DNA of 64,000 bases from Acidithiobacillus ferrooxidans ATCC 23270 (GCF_000021485.1 NC_011761.1:1394001-1458000), one strand, 5' to 3'. Positions 15,556 through 24,669 are shown, numbered from the stretch's first letter. Notes: generated by a model not told the origin, from the letters alone. A program made the numbers and translations.

Positions 15556-18077
15556 TGCGCTCCCTGAAACAGTACCGCGATCAGGCCCTGGGTCTTCCCG
15601 ATCTGTTGAACATCGCTTTTCTGGTGGATGGCTGGCAGACGGATGCCGGGGAAATGGCCATCGCGCTGCAAAAAGACGGGAGCTTTCTGGCGGGGTTCCG
15701 CTATGACGGGCCTGATCTCGAAAGCCAGTCCACGCAGGATCTGGAGGCGCTCTCGGCCACCTGGAATAACGCCATCGCCCGGCTGGGCACGGACTGGGGC
15801 GTGCATGTCACGGCGATTCGCGAGCCGGCCGACGGCTATATCGACGAATCGGAGTGCGCCTTTCGCGACCCGGTGTCGCGCCTCATCGAGGCCGAGAGGC
15901 GGGCGCAGTTTGGATCGGAAACCCATCACTATGTCAGCCGCTATTACCTTACAGTTGCCTGGCGAACGCCCATTGATGCGGAAGTGCAGTTGGTACAGTC
16001 CATGATCCAAAAGAAAGCCGGTAAACAACCCGGGCAGCTGGCCGATGCGGCATTCCGGGACACGCTGGCCCGCTACCGGCAGGTGATTGAAGTTATCCTG
16101 GGCATTTTCAGGCACGGATACCGGGTGAAGGCCATGGATGCCGACGCCCTGCTGACCCATATCCATGAGTGCCTGACCGGCGCCACGCATCGCGTCAATG
16201 CGCCCCGGATTCCGGCGTATCTGGATGCCCTCATCGGGCACCATGATTTTGTGGGCGGTCTGGAGCCGTCCATGGACGGGGAAGAGATTCGCGTCGTAAC
16301 GGTTCTGGGCTATCCCAGCATGACCTTCCCCGAGATGCTGGAGAACCTGCATAGCCTGCCCATTCCCCTACGCTACACGCTCCGCTTCCTGCCCCTTGAT
16401 CCGCCGGATGCGGTGGCGGACATGGCGAAGATCCGGGATCGCTGGTTTGGCTCCCGGGCCAACATGAAATCCCTGCTTACGGAGAAGATGACGGGCGAAG
16501 CCCAGGGACAGTTGTCCGCCGACGATACGGTGGTGAACCTCGCCTATGACGCCAAGCAGGCCGTCAATGAGGCGCGGGAGGGCGCTGTGAAGTTTGGCAA
16601 CTTCACGCTATCCGTCGTGCTGCGTTCCGCCGATGAAAAAGTGCTCGCGGACCGGATCAAGGCGATCAAGACCTTCTTCGACAATGCCGGCTATGTCGCC
16701 CACCTGGAAACGACCAATACGGTAGAAGCGTTCCTGGGCAGCATCCCGGGTCATCTCTATGAGAACATCCGCCGGCCACTGATGCACTCGCTGAATGTTG
16801 CGGATTTCGCGCCCAAGACGGAAATCTGGGCCGGTGAAGCGCGTTGCCCGAGTCCGCTGATGAATCTGTCTGACGGCCGCAAAGCTCCGCCCCTGCTGTA
16901 CGCGGCGACCACGGGAAATACGCCCTTCCGACTGAATCTCCATGTCGGCGATCTGGGGCACAGCCTGATTGCCGGCATGACCGGGGGCGGAAAGAGTACG
17001 CTCCTGGCCCTGTTGGCCGCGCAATGGCAACGTTATCCCGACAGCCGGGTGATTGCCTTCGACAAGGGCATGAGTCTCTACGCCCTCACGGAAGCCATGG
17101 GTGGGCAGCATTATGATCTGAACGGCCCGACCTCCGATCTGTTTTTTGCACCCCTGCAGCACGTCGATGATCCGGCCGAGGCGGCTTTTGCGGCCGACTG
17201 GGTGGAAGCGTTGGCCACCTTGCAGGGCATGACGATCACCTCTACGGAGCGTTCGGCCATTCGTGACGCTGTGCATGGCCTGGCCCGGGAATCCGGGCGC
17301 TCGCTCACGGCGCTGGTCCAGATGATCCAGAACCGGGGGATCAAGGATGCCTTGCAGTATTACACCCTGACCGGGCAAACGGGGAAGCTGCTTGATGCCG
17401 AGAGTGACGGGCTGTCGATGGCCGATGCCAGCATGATCACTTTCGAGATGAGTCACCTGATGAACGGCGGCCCGGCGGAGCACCGGGTAACGGTTCCGGT
17501 ACTGCTGTATCTGTTCCACCGGATCGAACAGATGCTGGATGGACGGCCCACCCTCATTTTGCTCGATGAGGCCTGGACCTTCCTGGACAACGAGCTGTTT
17601 CTGGCGAAGTTGCGGCAATGGCTGAAGGAACTGCGGAAGAAGAATGCCGCCGTCGTTTTTGCCACACAGTCCCTGAATGATCTCAAGAACAGCCCCTTGC
17701 TCCCGGTCCTGAAGGAGTCCTGCCCGACGAAAATCTTCCTGCCCAACCGGGCTGCCACCAGTCCGGATCTCAGACCCCTGTATATCGACATGGGGCTGAA
17801 TGATCGGCAAATCGATCTGGTGGCGGCGTCCACGCCGAAGCAGGACTACTACCTGTCCACACCCGAATGTCAGCGCCGGATTCAGTTTGGCATGGGGCCG
17901 GTCACCCTGGCTTTTTGCGGTGTCTCCGATCCACGTGAGGTCAAGCGGGTAGTGGAGCTCAAGACGCAGCACGGCGATCGATGGCCGATCGCCTGGCTGA
18001 AAGAGCGGCTGTCACCCAGCATCCGGGATGGCTGGGTGAGCTATGCGGAGTCCCTTTACCAGGGAGAACGGGCATGA
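15555..18077 (+). CDS. trbE: Conjugal transfer ATPase TrbE (VirB4 family)
   Basis: The 840-residue ATPase powers assembly of the mating channel. The CagE/VirB4 N-terminal domain spans about 1-400. Walker A GMTGGGKST is near residues 474-482 and Walker B LILLDEAWTFLD near 667-678, followed by LRKKNAAVVFATQSL. Length is normal for TrbE. Start and stop both overlap the neighbouring genes, showing tight translational coupling with trbD and the small exported protein. Confidence 0.93.
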   Translation: MRSLKQYRDQALGLPDLLNIAFLVDGWQTDAGEMAIALQKDGSFLAGFRYDGPDLESQSTQDLEALSATWNNAIARLGTDWGVHVTAIREPADGYIDESECAFRDPVSRLIEAERRAQFGSETHHYVSRYYLTVAWRTPIDAEVQLVQSMIQKKAGKQPGQLADAAFRDTLARYRQVIEVILGIFRHGYRVKAMDADALLTHIHECLTGATHRVNAPRIPAYLDALIGHHDFVGGLEPSMDGEEIRVVTVLGYPSMTFPEMLENLHSLPIPLRYTLRFLPLDPPDAVADMAKIRDRWFGSRANMKSLLTEKMTGEAQGQLSADDTVVNLAYDAKQAVNEAREGAVKFGNFTLSVVLRSADEKVLADRIKAIKTFFDNAGYVAHLETTNTVEAFLGSIPGHLYENIRRPLMHSLNVADFAPKTEIWAGEARCPSPLMNLSDGRKAPPLLYAATTGNTPFRLNLHVGDLGHSLIAGMTGGGKSTLLALLAAQWQRYPDSRVIAFDKGMSLYALTEAMGGQHYDLNGPTSDLFFAPLQHVDDPAEAAFAADWVEALATLQGMTITSTERSAIRDAVHGLARESGRSLTALVQMIQNRGIKDALQYYTLTGQTGKLLDAESDGLSMADASMITFEMSHLMNGGPAEHRVTVPVLLYLFHRIEQMLDGRPTLILLDEAWTFLDNELFLAKLRQWLKELRKKNAAVVFATQSLNDLKNSPLLPVLKESCPTKIFLPNRAATSPDLRPLYIDMGLNDRQIDLVAASTPKQDYYLSTPECQRRIQFGMGPVTLAFCGVSDPREVKRVVELKTQHGDRWPIAWLKERLSPSIRDGWVSYAESLYQGERA

Positions 18078-18337
18078 AAAAGCAGATCGAAGTGGCGGTT
18101 CTTGGGTCCCTGTTTGCGGCCTTGTCAGTTTTTGCGCTGGGCGGCGATTCCGCGACAATGGCGCAGTTGCAGGCGGAGAACGCCGCGATCACCGCAGGAA
18201 ACCTTTCGGTGAACCCGCAGGCGTCCTTGCGGGCCATTACCCCAGTGGGGCAGGGGGGTGGAACCGTATCCTCCGAATCCTCCGAATTGCAGGCCGTCCA
18301 GGCGGACAATGCGCTGACGCAATCGCTATCGCAGTAA
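18074..18337 (+). CDS. Small exported protein between trbE and trbJ
   Basis: The ATG at 18074 overlaps the trbE stop (ATGA). The 87-residue product begins MKKQIEVAVLGSLFAALSVFALGG, a likely signal peptide or anchor, followed by a helical, serine- and glutamine-rich periplasmic part. It occupies the place where small accessory genes often lie in trb operons. I cannot assign a family. Confidence 0.6.
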   Translation: MKKQIEVAVLGSLFAALSVFALGGDSATMAQLQAENAAITAGNLSVNPQASLRAITPVGQGGGTVSSESSELQAVQADNALTQSLSQ

Positions 18338-18362
18338 GCGACAGGCATCTCCACCCAGCCCT

Positions 18363-18373
18363 GATCTATACCC
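18363..18373 (+). promoter_or_regulatory. GATCTATACCC motif, copy 4
   Basis: Identical to the words at 5511, 11937 and 14735; 57 bases before the trbJ start, in an 82-base gap of an otherwise compact operon. Confidence 0.55.
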
Positions 18374-18419
18374 ATGGAGTCCGGATGATTGCGCCTGGAT
18401 CGGCGCAGGGAGGTTTTCG

Positions 18420-19160
18420 ATGAGCATCCAAAGCAAGGCAGTCATGCTGAGCGTGAGCCTCGCTCTATTGCCGGCGCCCGCCTTTGCCGTCAGTGAAGTG
18501 GCCGGTGCCACTTTTCCTGAACAGATCGTCCAGGAAGCGACGTCTGTTCAGCAGTTGGCGAAGCAGGCGCAGGAAGTGACGACACAGATCAGCATGTACG
18601 CCAACGATATTGAGCGCTATCAGAACATGGTGGCCAACACCCTGAACATGCCGGCGGCCATGTACGCCCAGATCTGGAATCCGCTGGTGGGATCCATTCA
18701 GAAACTGACCAGCATTTATAGCCAGGCACAGGCGCTGGGCTACGCCGGGCAGAATATCGGCGCTGAACTCGCGCAGGAGTATCAGGGGGCTGGCAGCTCC
18801 ATCCAGAATCTGTCCTCCGTCTATGCCAACTGGAACCAGACGACCAACACCGACATGGAAGACGCGCTGGAGTCCCAGCACCTGGCGGCGCAGAACTTCG
18901 CGACACAGGATGCATCCATGCAGACGATCCAGAATGAAGCGCAGACAGCTCAAGGCCGGGAGCAGGTGGCCGCTGCCGCCGTGGCTGCGGCCAACGTCAC
19001 CACCAAGTCGATCCAGCAACTGGAGCAGATCACCATGGCTGGCAAGGACGCGCAGATCGCTTATCTGAAGCAGAAGAAGGCGGAAAAGAACGTGACTGCG
19101 CAAGAAGCTGCAGACGGACTCTTTTCCGGTGGCACGAACAACCCCAGCCTTTTGCCTTGA
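18420..19160 (+). CDS. trbJ: P-type conjugative transfer protein TrbJ (VirB5 family)
   Basis: The 246-residue protein has a signal peptide (to about PAPAFA, residue 23) and a long helical body rich in glutamine and alanine, as in TrbJ/VirB5 pilus-tip proteins. Typical features are FPEQIVQEATSVQQLAKQAQE and the region AMYAQIWNPLVGSIQKLTSIYSQAQAL. The last 18 residues, from EAADGLFSGGTNNPSLLP, are almost the same as the tail of the next protein. The stop directly precedes the lipoprotein ribosome site. Confidence 0.88.
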   Translation: MSIQSKAVMLSVSLALLPAPAFAVSEVAGATFPEQIVQEATSVQQLAKQAQEVTTQISMYANDIERYQNMVANTLNMPAAMYAQIWNPLVGSIQKLTSIYSQAQALGYAGQNIGAELAQEYQGAGSSIQNLSSVYANWNQTTNTDMEDALESQHLAAQNFATQDASMQTIQNEAQTAQGREQVAAAAVAAANVTTKSIQQLEQITMAGKDAQIAYLKQKKAEKNVTAQEAADGLFSGGTNNPSLLP

Positions 19161-19171
19161 AGGAGATGATG

Positions 19172-19426
19172 ATGAAAAAAGCGCTATTACTTGCAGTGCT
19201 GGGCGCCATGCTGGCCGGTTGCGCACACCAGCCTGTGTACACCGCGCAGTATTACCGGACCCACAAGGCAGCGCTCAAAAAGGAAATCGCCTTCTGCGCG
19301 AAGGCGGAAAAGGTTTCCGATAGCGAGGCGAAGAACTGTCGGACGGCGCAGGCGGTACAGTCGGATGAAGAGGCGGCAAATGGGCTCTTCTCCGGCGGTA
19401 CGAACAACCCCGCATTGCTGCCGTAA
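19172..19426 (+). CDS. EexN-like entry-exclusion lipoprotein
   Basis: AAGGAG (19160-19165) selects the ATG at 19172. The 84-residue product has a lipoprotein signal with the lipobox LAGC (residues ~15-18), then QYYRTHKAALKKEIAFCAKAEKVSDSEAKNC, the EexN-family pattern (YY..H, two cysteines). EexN proteins reduce transfer into cells already holding the element. It lies between trbJ and trbL. Its C terminus (EEAANGLFSGGTNNPALLP) repeats the end of TrbJ. Confidence 0.8.
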   Translation: MKKALLLAVLGAMLAGCAHQPVYTAQYYRTHKAALKKEIAFCAKAEKVSDSEAKNCRTAQAVQSDEEAANGLFSGGTNNPALLP

Positions 19427-19441
19427 GGAGCGACCAGGCTT

Positions 19442-21211
19442 ATGCGTGGACACCGCAGGTTTCCGTGGGTCATGGGCATGCTTCTGGGTGCCTTCCCCGG
19501 CATTTCGTTCGCAGCGGGTTCGGGATCGTTGAGTCAGGTGCAAAGCCTTTTGCGAGGCAAAATTCTTCCCTGGCAAAGTGTCATGCAAACGGCGGCCACG
19601 GATCTGTTCTACGTCCTGGCGGCGGTCGAGTTCTCCGTCCTGTTTCTGAACCATGTTCTGCAAAAGCGTGGGCACGAAGATCTCTTTGCCGGTATCATCA
19701 AGAAGGTGGTGACGCTGGGGTTTTTCCTGACCCTGCTCGACAACTCCGGGACCTGGATTCCCGACATCATCAATGGTCTGGCCGGTGGAGCGCACGCGCT
19801 TGGCGTGACGGCCGTGACACCCGGGCAGATCGCGACGGAGGCTCTTCAGGCATTTCTCGGGATCGTGCTGTCTCCAATAGCTGCCGCGACCCACAACCTG
19901 GGCAATACCTTCAGCGACATTTTCAGTGGTAACTTCTCTGCGGCTTTTTCTTCTGCGGGCAAAGCGGTCGCCAGCAGCAACCCGGCATCGCTCCTGGTAG
20001 AGACCCTCCTGGCGGGGATCATTGGCCTACTGGCGGGCGTGGGCATTCTGGTCATGGCCCTGGAGTTTCTGATGGTCCAGATCGAGAGTTACCTGGTGAT
20101 CGCCCTGGGCGTGATCATGCTGGCCGGCGGCGGGCTGCGCTGGACGGCCAAGTATGTCGGCAGTTATTTCGATTACGCCATCAACGTGGGTGTCCGTCTT
20201 TTTATCCTGACCGCGCTGGCGTATCTGGTGACCTACAGCATCGTGCCGCTGATCCAGACGATCCTGGAGAATGTCACGAATCCTTTGCAGGCTGGATTCG
20301 AGGTGCTTATTCTGGGCGCCCTCATCGCCCTGTTGCCCCGCAAGGCATCCAGCATTGCCAGTAGCCTCCTGTCCGGTAACTCATCCTTCTCCGGCGGAGA
20401 ACTGGCCAAGGAAGGCGGGATGATCGCTGGTGGTACGGTAGCACTGGGAGCGGCTGGCGTGGGCCTGGCCGCCGCTGCGGGCGGGGGGCTTGCCGCTGGT
20501 GGACTCTCCGCGGCGGCGGGTGCTGGAGGCGGTGCTGCCGGAGGGGCTGGCAGTCTTGCAGGCGGCCTTACCGGGGCGGCGGGCGCGGGAGAAACCGGCG
20601 CGGCGGCTGGTGTGGCGGCACCGGAAGCTGGGGCGATGTCCGCAAGCGGTGGCGCGAGTTCCGGCGCGGGCGCAGGGAACGCCGTACTGGCCCCCGGCAT
20701 GGGTGGTTCGGCGGGTAGTGAGGCTCCACAGGCAGCCAGGGCTGTGCAGGCTCCAGCGCCCATTACGCAATCCACTGGCCAGCAAAACCCATCCAAGGGT
20801 GTCGAGGCGCCGAGCCAGGAAACTGTAAAGGAAGCGGGCCAGGATAAGCGGAACGATCAGGAAATGAGTGCAAGCGAACCCTTCGCAGGGGGCGAACCCC
20901 AGCCCGACGCGCCGCCCGTCCCGGTCAATGCGGTTCCGGCGCCAGAACCCGTCAGCGCGCCTTCCGGCGGTGGCGGTCAGGGAAGCACGGCGGCTCCGGC
21001 TCCGGGTGCGGCCGTGAGTGGCGGTGCCACGATGGACGATGTGGTCGAGCAGCTGAAACAGATGCAGGGGCAGCCCAAGGGAGTGGCGGATAGGATCAAA
21101 AAAGGTTTTGCCGGTAGATTTCTAAAACATGTGGAGGAAATAACTACGGCAAAATCAAATCAAGTCCAGAAGAACGCCATAGATTCCAGTCACCCAAGAG
21201 ATTTTGATTGA
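19442..21211 (+). CDS. trbL: P-type conjugative transfer protein TrbL (VirB6 family)
   Basis: The 589-residue polytopic protein has a signal-like N terminus (ending near ISFAAG). Six or more membrane helices lie between about residues 55 and 300, with the TrbL/VirB6 signature around VMALEFLMVQIESYLVIALG. After residue ~310 comes a ~270-residue alanine/glycine/proline-rich low-complexity tail. TrbL forms the inner-membrane channel for DNA passage. It is the last recognisable pore gene; TrbF, TrbG and TrbI genes, which usually follow, are absent here. Confidence 0.9.
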   Translation: MRGHRRFPWVMGMLLGAFPGISFAAGSGSLSQVQSLLRGKILPWQSVMQTAATDLFYVLAAVEFSVLFLNHVLQKRGHEDLFAGIIKKVVTLGFFLTLLDNSGTWIPDIINGLAGGAHALGVTAVTPGQIATEALQAFLGIVLSPIAAATHNLGNTFSDIFSGNFSAAFSSAGKAVASSNPASLLVETLLAGIIGLLAGVGILVMALEFLMVQIESYLVIALGVIMLAGGGLRWTAKYVGSYFDYAINVGVRLFILTALAYLVTYSIVPLIQTILENVTNPLQAGFEVLILGALIALLPRKASSIASSLLSGNSSFSGGELAKEGGMIAGGTVALGAAGVGLAAAAGGGLAAGGLSAAAGAGGGAAGGAGSLAGGLTGAAGAGETGAAAGVAAPEAGAMSASGGASSGAGAGNAVLAPGMGGSAGSEAPQAARAVQAPAPITQSTGQQNPSKGVEAPSQETVKEAGQDKRNDQEMSASEPFAGGEPQPDAPPVPVNAVPAPEPVSAPSGGGGQGSTAAPAPGAAVSGGATMDDVVEQLKQMQGQPKGVADRIKKGFAGRFLKHVEEITTAKSNQVQKNAIDSSHPRDFD

Positions 21212-21296
21212 TGGCCTGCTCTTGACATGGCGGGATATCCGTGACGGTATACCACAAACAACGGGATTGGCAGGGCCACGGGCCAGGATATCTGAA

Positions 21297-21677
21297 ATGA
21301 CCGCAACGATTTTTCGTTATAAACCTAATGGCGAGCGGGACTATTACCTTGAGCAGATAGAACGCGAGGCGGCGGAGCTTCGCGCCCGGCCTGTGGACGG
21401 CGAGCTTTGGGCGTATATTTTTGGTCTTCCCATCAGGGCCCTCGCTTTTGTCCTGTTCCTACCCGTCCGCTACGGCTACGGCAAGCAATATCTGTGGGCG
21501 CTGCTTTTCCTGTTTTTCGTGGCTCCCGTCACCCTTTTCGTTGGGGCGTTTGTCTTGGGAGTCCACGCACACCCCCAGGCATTCCTTGCGTTCTGGCAGA
21601 CGTATGTCATCCGGCACCCGGGAGCAGCCTCGTGGACTTGGGCGATTCGGGGATTCACGGATCTCTGCCGTTGGTAA
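21297..21677 (+). CDS. Hypothetical two-helix membrane protein after trbL
   Basis: AGGA lies 8 bases before the ATG at 21297, giving 126 residues; a TTG at 21204 would add 31 residues and overlap trbL. The N-terminal part is charged (RYKPNGERDYYLEQIEREAAELRARP). Two hydrophobic stretches follow (AYIFGLPIRALAFVLFLPV, LWALLFLFFVAPVTLFVGAFVLGV). It is not TrbF. It may be the end of the operon, since the following gene is on the other strand. Confidence 0.55.
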   Translation: MTATIFRYKPNGERDYYLEQIEREAAELRARPVDGELWAYIFGLPIRALAFVLFLPVRYGYGKQYLWALLFLFFVAPVTLFVGAFVLGVHAHPQAFLAFWQTYVIRHPGAASWTWAIRGFTDLCRW

Positions 21678-21850
21678 GGGATATCCGGTGGGACCAAGGC
21701 CAGTCCCACGATAGCCAGGAGTTCTTCTGGTGGGAGGGGGACACGTTGGTGGTCAACATTCTGGGCAAACCCAGCGCGGGCCGGGATCAAGACATAAGTT
21801 GTCGCCTTTCTGAAAATAGAGTCAGACGTAGGGTAGGGGCGGAAAGTGGA

Positions 21851-22318
21851 TTATCGAAATGACGAATTACTGCTCTCCCTGATATCAAGAACATAGTAAA
21901 CTATTCCCAGGCACAATATAGAAATTCCATAGCCAACGATGATGGCGGCGTGCAGTGGTTTTGCGTCTAGCAGAATGTACTCTCTCGAAATGCCTAATAT
22001 CGCAATGAGGACAACGGTTTTCACGCGGACTATTTGTCCACGGTGTTGAATGGAATGGAAAATCGTATGGTTAAATTCCAGGGCCATCAATAAACTCATG
22101 ATGGATCCAAAGACGACTGGAAACTGGTCTTCCTGCACTACAGCGCCTGGCGTGTTGATTAGATGCGCGACGCTGGAAATCAGGTTCCAAAGAGCAGCCA
22201 TGATGAGAATCGAAAGCAATAGCGAAATCACTAATGAGACGATCTGCTCGAAACGTTCGTAAATCGTAAGAACCGTCCAGTTTGTGCGGAGTCTTTCAAG
22301 AAACCATCTGTTCCTCAT
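21851..22318 (-). CDS. PsiE-family membrane protein
   Basis: A 155-residue protein with four membrane segments and the PsiE-family region VVLIAILGISREYILLD near residues 103-119. The family includes the phosphate-starvation-inducible PsiE of E. coli; its function is unclear. It starts the minus-strand run next to the small membrane protein and the HtrA-type protease. Composition is more AT-rich than the trb genes, so this is likely a different segment of DNA. Confidence 0.75.
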   Translation of the reverse strand: MRNRWFLERLRTNWTVLTIYERFEQIVSLVISLLLSILIMAALWNLISSVAHLINTPGAVVQEDQFPVVFGSIMSLLMALEFNHTIFHSIQHRGQIVRVKTVVLIAILGISREYILLDAKPLHAAIIVGYGISILCLGIVYYVLDIRESSNSSFR

Positions 22319-22345
22319 CGCGTGATCTCCAGTCTCTATTTCGCA

Positions 22346-22552
22346 TTATTTATTCTTTCTTTTTTGAAATACGTAAATATTCATCACCTGAAATGCTATT
22401 AATAACAGAAAGACAGTGGATGTTGTCGTGTAGCACATCGGCCATGACATGCCAGAAATGAAGAAATCAACACCTGTCATGACGGATGTCCATAGAATTA
22501 TGCTTTTTATATGATTTATATACATATGAATCAGATCCTTGCACAGCGCCAT
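22346..22552 (-). CDS. Small hypothetical membrane protein
   Basis: A 68-residue frame with two hydrophobic stretches (SIILWTSVMTGVDFFISGM, STVFLLLIAFQVMNIYVF) and a basic C-terminal tail. It lies 27 bases upstream of the PsiE-family gene on the same strand and could be cotranscribed. No family recognised. Confidence 0.45.
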   Translation of the reverse strand: MALCKDLIHMYINHIKSIILWTSVMTGVDFFISGMSWPMCYTTTSTVFLLLIAFQVMNIYVFQKRKNK

Positions 22553-22684
22553 TGTTTATCTGGATGATTTTCTTGCCATTGCCTGACCGCTGCTTGTGGA
22601 ATCTGCTCTGTCAAGCAGCGGTGAATGGGCACCATGGAGACACCAACAAATGGATAATCACATCCCGAACAATCTCCACTTCGA

Positions 22685-24169
22685 CTATCGTGTGGGCAGC
22701 GTAATCACGACGAAAATACTCCCATGGTGATTGCGAATACGCATGGAAATGGGTGTATTCGCAGGGAGAGATTTCACCAGTTGAGCCAATTGTTCAGGGC
22801 TGGTTACCCGCAGTTGGTTGATGGACAAAATCGCCATTCCACTCCGTAGGCCAATAAAAGATGCTGGCCCCGGATAGACGGACTGAATCAATACGCCGTG
22901 ATCCACCCCGAGTTTCTGCTGCTCCTTTGGTCCCAAGGTGCCAACGCGTACCCCTAGACGACGAATGTCGATGCTCTGTTGATCGGCAGCCACCAGCATC
23001 TTTTGCGGCATCTCGCCGACCTGAACCTGCAATGTCCTGGGCTTCCCGTGATCGAGGATGCCGATGGGCACAATCCTGCCTGGTGGTGTGTCACCTACTA
23101 ATGGAGGGAGCGTGCTAACGTTGTAAATAGGACGGTGATCATAAGCCACGATCACTTCCCCGGACTTAATGCCCGCTTTTGCCGCAGGACTCGAGGGCAT
23201 AACCTGCGCGATCAATGCGCCTACTGGTTCCGGAAGGTGCATCGCCTGCGCCATTTGTGGCGTCATTGACTGAATTTCGACACCCAGCCAACCAAATTTT
23301 ACTTTCTGATGGCGCTCGAATGCATGAACGGCACGCATCGCGGTATCAATCGGGATGCTGAAGGATAACCCCATGTAGCCGCCATCGTTAGTATAAATCT
23401 GATCATTGATCCCGACGACCTGTCCACGCATGTTGAAAAGCGGACCGCCAGAATTTCCAGGATTGATGGGCACATCGCTTTGAATGAATGGTATGTACTG
23501 ATTATCATGAGGTAGTGATCTATTCATGGCGCTGACCACGCCTTGGGTTACGGTGTTATAGAGTCCAAACGGCATACCAATAGCCAGCAGCCACTGACCG
23601 ACCTGAAGGTTCTTTGAGTTCCCCAGTTGTACGATAGGCAGATCGTGGGCATGAATCTTCAGCAACGCGGTATCATAATGGACGGATAATCCGACCACTT
23701 TGGCTCGATACGCGTGATGATTATTCAGGGTCACCATAATATGGTGCATGCCTCTCACGACATGTCCCGCCGTGACGATGTAACCGTTGTGAGAGATGAT
23801 GAATCCAGACCCGAGAGCCTTGGTCACCTCCTTTTCCGGGGGCGTGTAATTTGGTAGCCCATGAAAGAAACCAAAAAACGGCGAGTCTTTCGGAAATGGA
23901 TTAAAAAACCCCTGATGTTCATGAACTATTTTTGTGTCAGAATCGCTGATTCTAACGATTGCGTTGCCATATTTTTTTACGATTGGGCTAAAGTCCGGTA
24001 TCTTGACCAATCTTGGCCTTGTTTCTGCCTCACTTGGTGAGGGCAGAGGCGTAATGGTATGACCTGATTCCCCAAAAACCCATCCCGTTGCTCCCAGTCC
24101 GAAACCCAACGCAACGGCAACAGCAAGGGATACTATATAGCGTGGTCTTTTCCATTGGATTTTTCTCAT
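22685..24169 (-). CDS. HtrA/DegP-type periplasmic serine protease
   Basis: The 494-residue protein has an N-terminal membrane anchor or signal (YIVSLAVAVALGFGLGATGW). A trypsin-like domain carries the triad His136 (TAGHVV), Asp166 (HYDTALL) and Ser240 (NPGNSGGPLF). Two PDZ domains follow, about 275-360 and 400-490. The fold and length match DegP/DegQ/DegS-type proteases that degrade or refold envelope proteins. It neighbours an exported protein and Hsp20, suggesting an envelope or protein-folding stress cluster. Which Deg subtype it is cannot be told by eye. Confidence 0.9.
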   Translation of the reverse strand: MRKIQWKRPRYIVSLAVAVALGFGLGATGWVFGESGHTITPLPSPSEAETRPRLVKIPDFSPIVKKYGNAIVRISDSDTKIVHEHQGFFNPFPKDSPFFGFFHGLPNYTPPEKEVTKALGSGFIISHNGYIVTAGHVVRGMHHIMVTLNNHHAYRAKVVGLSVHYDTALLKIHAHDLPIVQLGNSKNLQVGQWLLAIGMPFGLYNTVTQGVVSAMNRSLPHDNQYIPFIQSDVPINPGNSGGPLFNMRGQVVGINDQIYTNDGGYMGLSFSIPIDTAMRAVHAFERHQKVKFGWLGVEIQSMTPQMAQAMHLPEPVGALIAQVMPSSPAAKAGIKSGEVIVAYDHRPIYNVSTLPPLVGDTPPGRIVPIGILDHGKPRTLQVQVGEMPQKMLVAADQQSIDIRRLGVRVGTLGPKEQQKLGVDHGVLIQSVYPGPASFIGLRSGMAILSINQLRVTSPEQLAQLVKSLPANTPISMRIRNHHGSIFVVITLPTR

Positions 24170-24219
24170 GACGCACCTCTATCGTATGCTTCTTAACACT
24201 TAACTCTCTATCAAGGGAG

Positions 24220-24483
24220 CTATCCACGGCCTGTTTCCGCTTCCCGGTGGTGGTTAGTCTTTGTCGTCCACAAATCCGATATGTCTGGTGAAGGTTTGTA
24301 AATTCGGCAGCCCGGGACGAGATAATCCGGATTGATATGCTGCATCCTGGCCTGCTCTGATGTCTTACATGCGTATATATCACCGGCCACCTGCGTCAAA
24401 TGGTTTGACAACTGGGCGAATGCCGGAACAGAGAAGGACAACGGCAGGATGATGGCAGGTAACACCATTTTTTGGGTGTTCAT
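24220..24483 (-). CDS. Small exported protein of unknown function
   Basis: GGAGG lies upstream of the ATG at 24483. The 87-residue product has a signal peptide (MNTQKMVLPAIILPLSFSVPAFA). The mature part contains two cysteines (IYACKTSEQ, LVPGCRIYK), probably a disulfide, and a polar tail. It is 50 bases upstream of the protease gene on the same strand. Family unknown. Confidence 0.6.
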   Translation of the reverse strand: MNTQKMVLPAIILPLSFSVPAFAQLSNHLTQVAGDIYACKTSEQARMQHINPDYLVPGCRIYKPSPDISDLWTTKTNHHREAETGRG

Positions 24484-24628
24484 TTGAAGTCCTCCAGACA
24501 ATTGGCAGGGTTGTACCTGTGCCGTTTCTGCTAAATCGGATCAGACACCGATCATCTGGATCAGTTCCACTATGAAGTTATCAATTTCCAATATGTTATC
24601 ACCCGTTCCAGGCGATATCATGGAGGAA

Positions 24629-24660
24629 GTGAGACCTCATGAAAATACACGAGGCCTCAC
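24629..24660 (-). terminator. Hairpin downstream of hsp20
   Basis: A 10-base stem (24629-24638 with 24651-24660, one G-U pair) and a 12-base loop lie 10 bases past the Hsp20 stop. No clear U-run follows on the minus strand, so it is either a weak terminator or an mRNA-protecting stem. Confidence 0.4.
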
Positions 24661-24669
24661 CCCTATCGC

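Noticed and set aside
16608-17972. 454-codon open frame on the minus strand inside trbE
   Set aside because: Lies wholly antisense to a clear VirB4 ATPase with intact motifs; no ribosome site or family match.
21678-21850. Attachment site or tRNA gene at the end of the conjugative element
   Set aside because: I looked for a cloverleaf and for a direct repeat in this gap and saw neither; the element border cannot be placed from this window.
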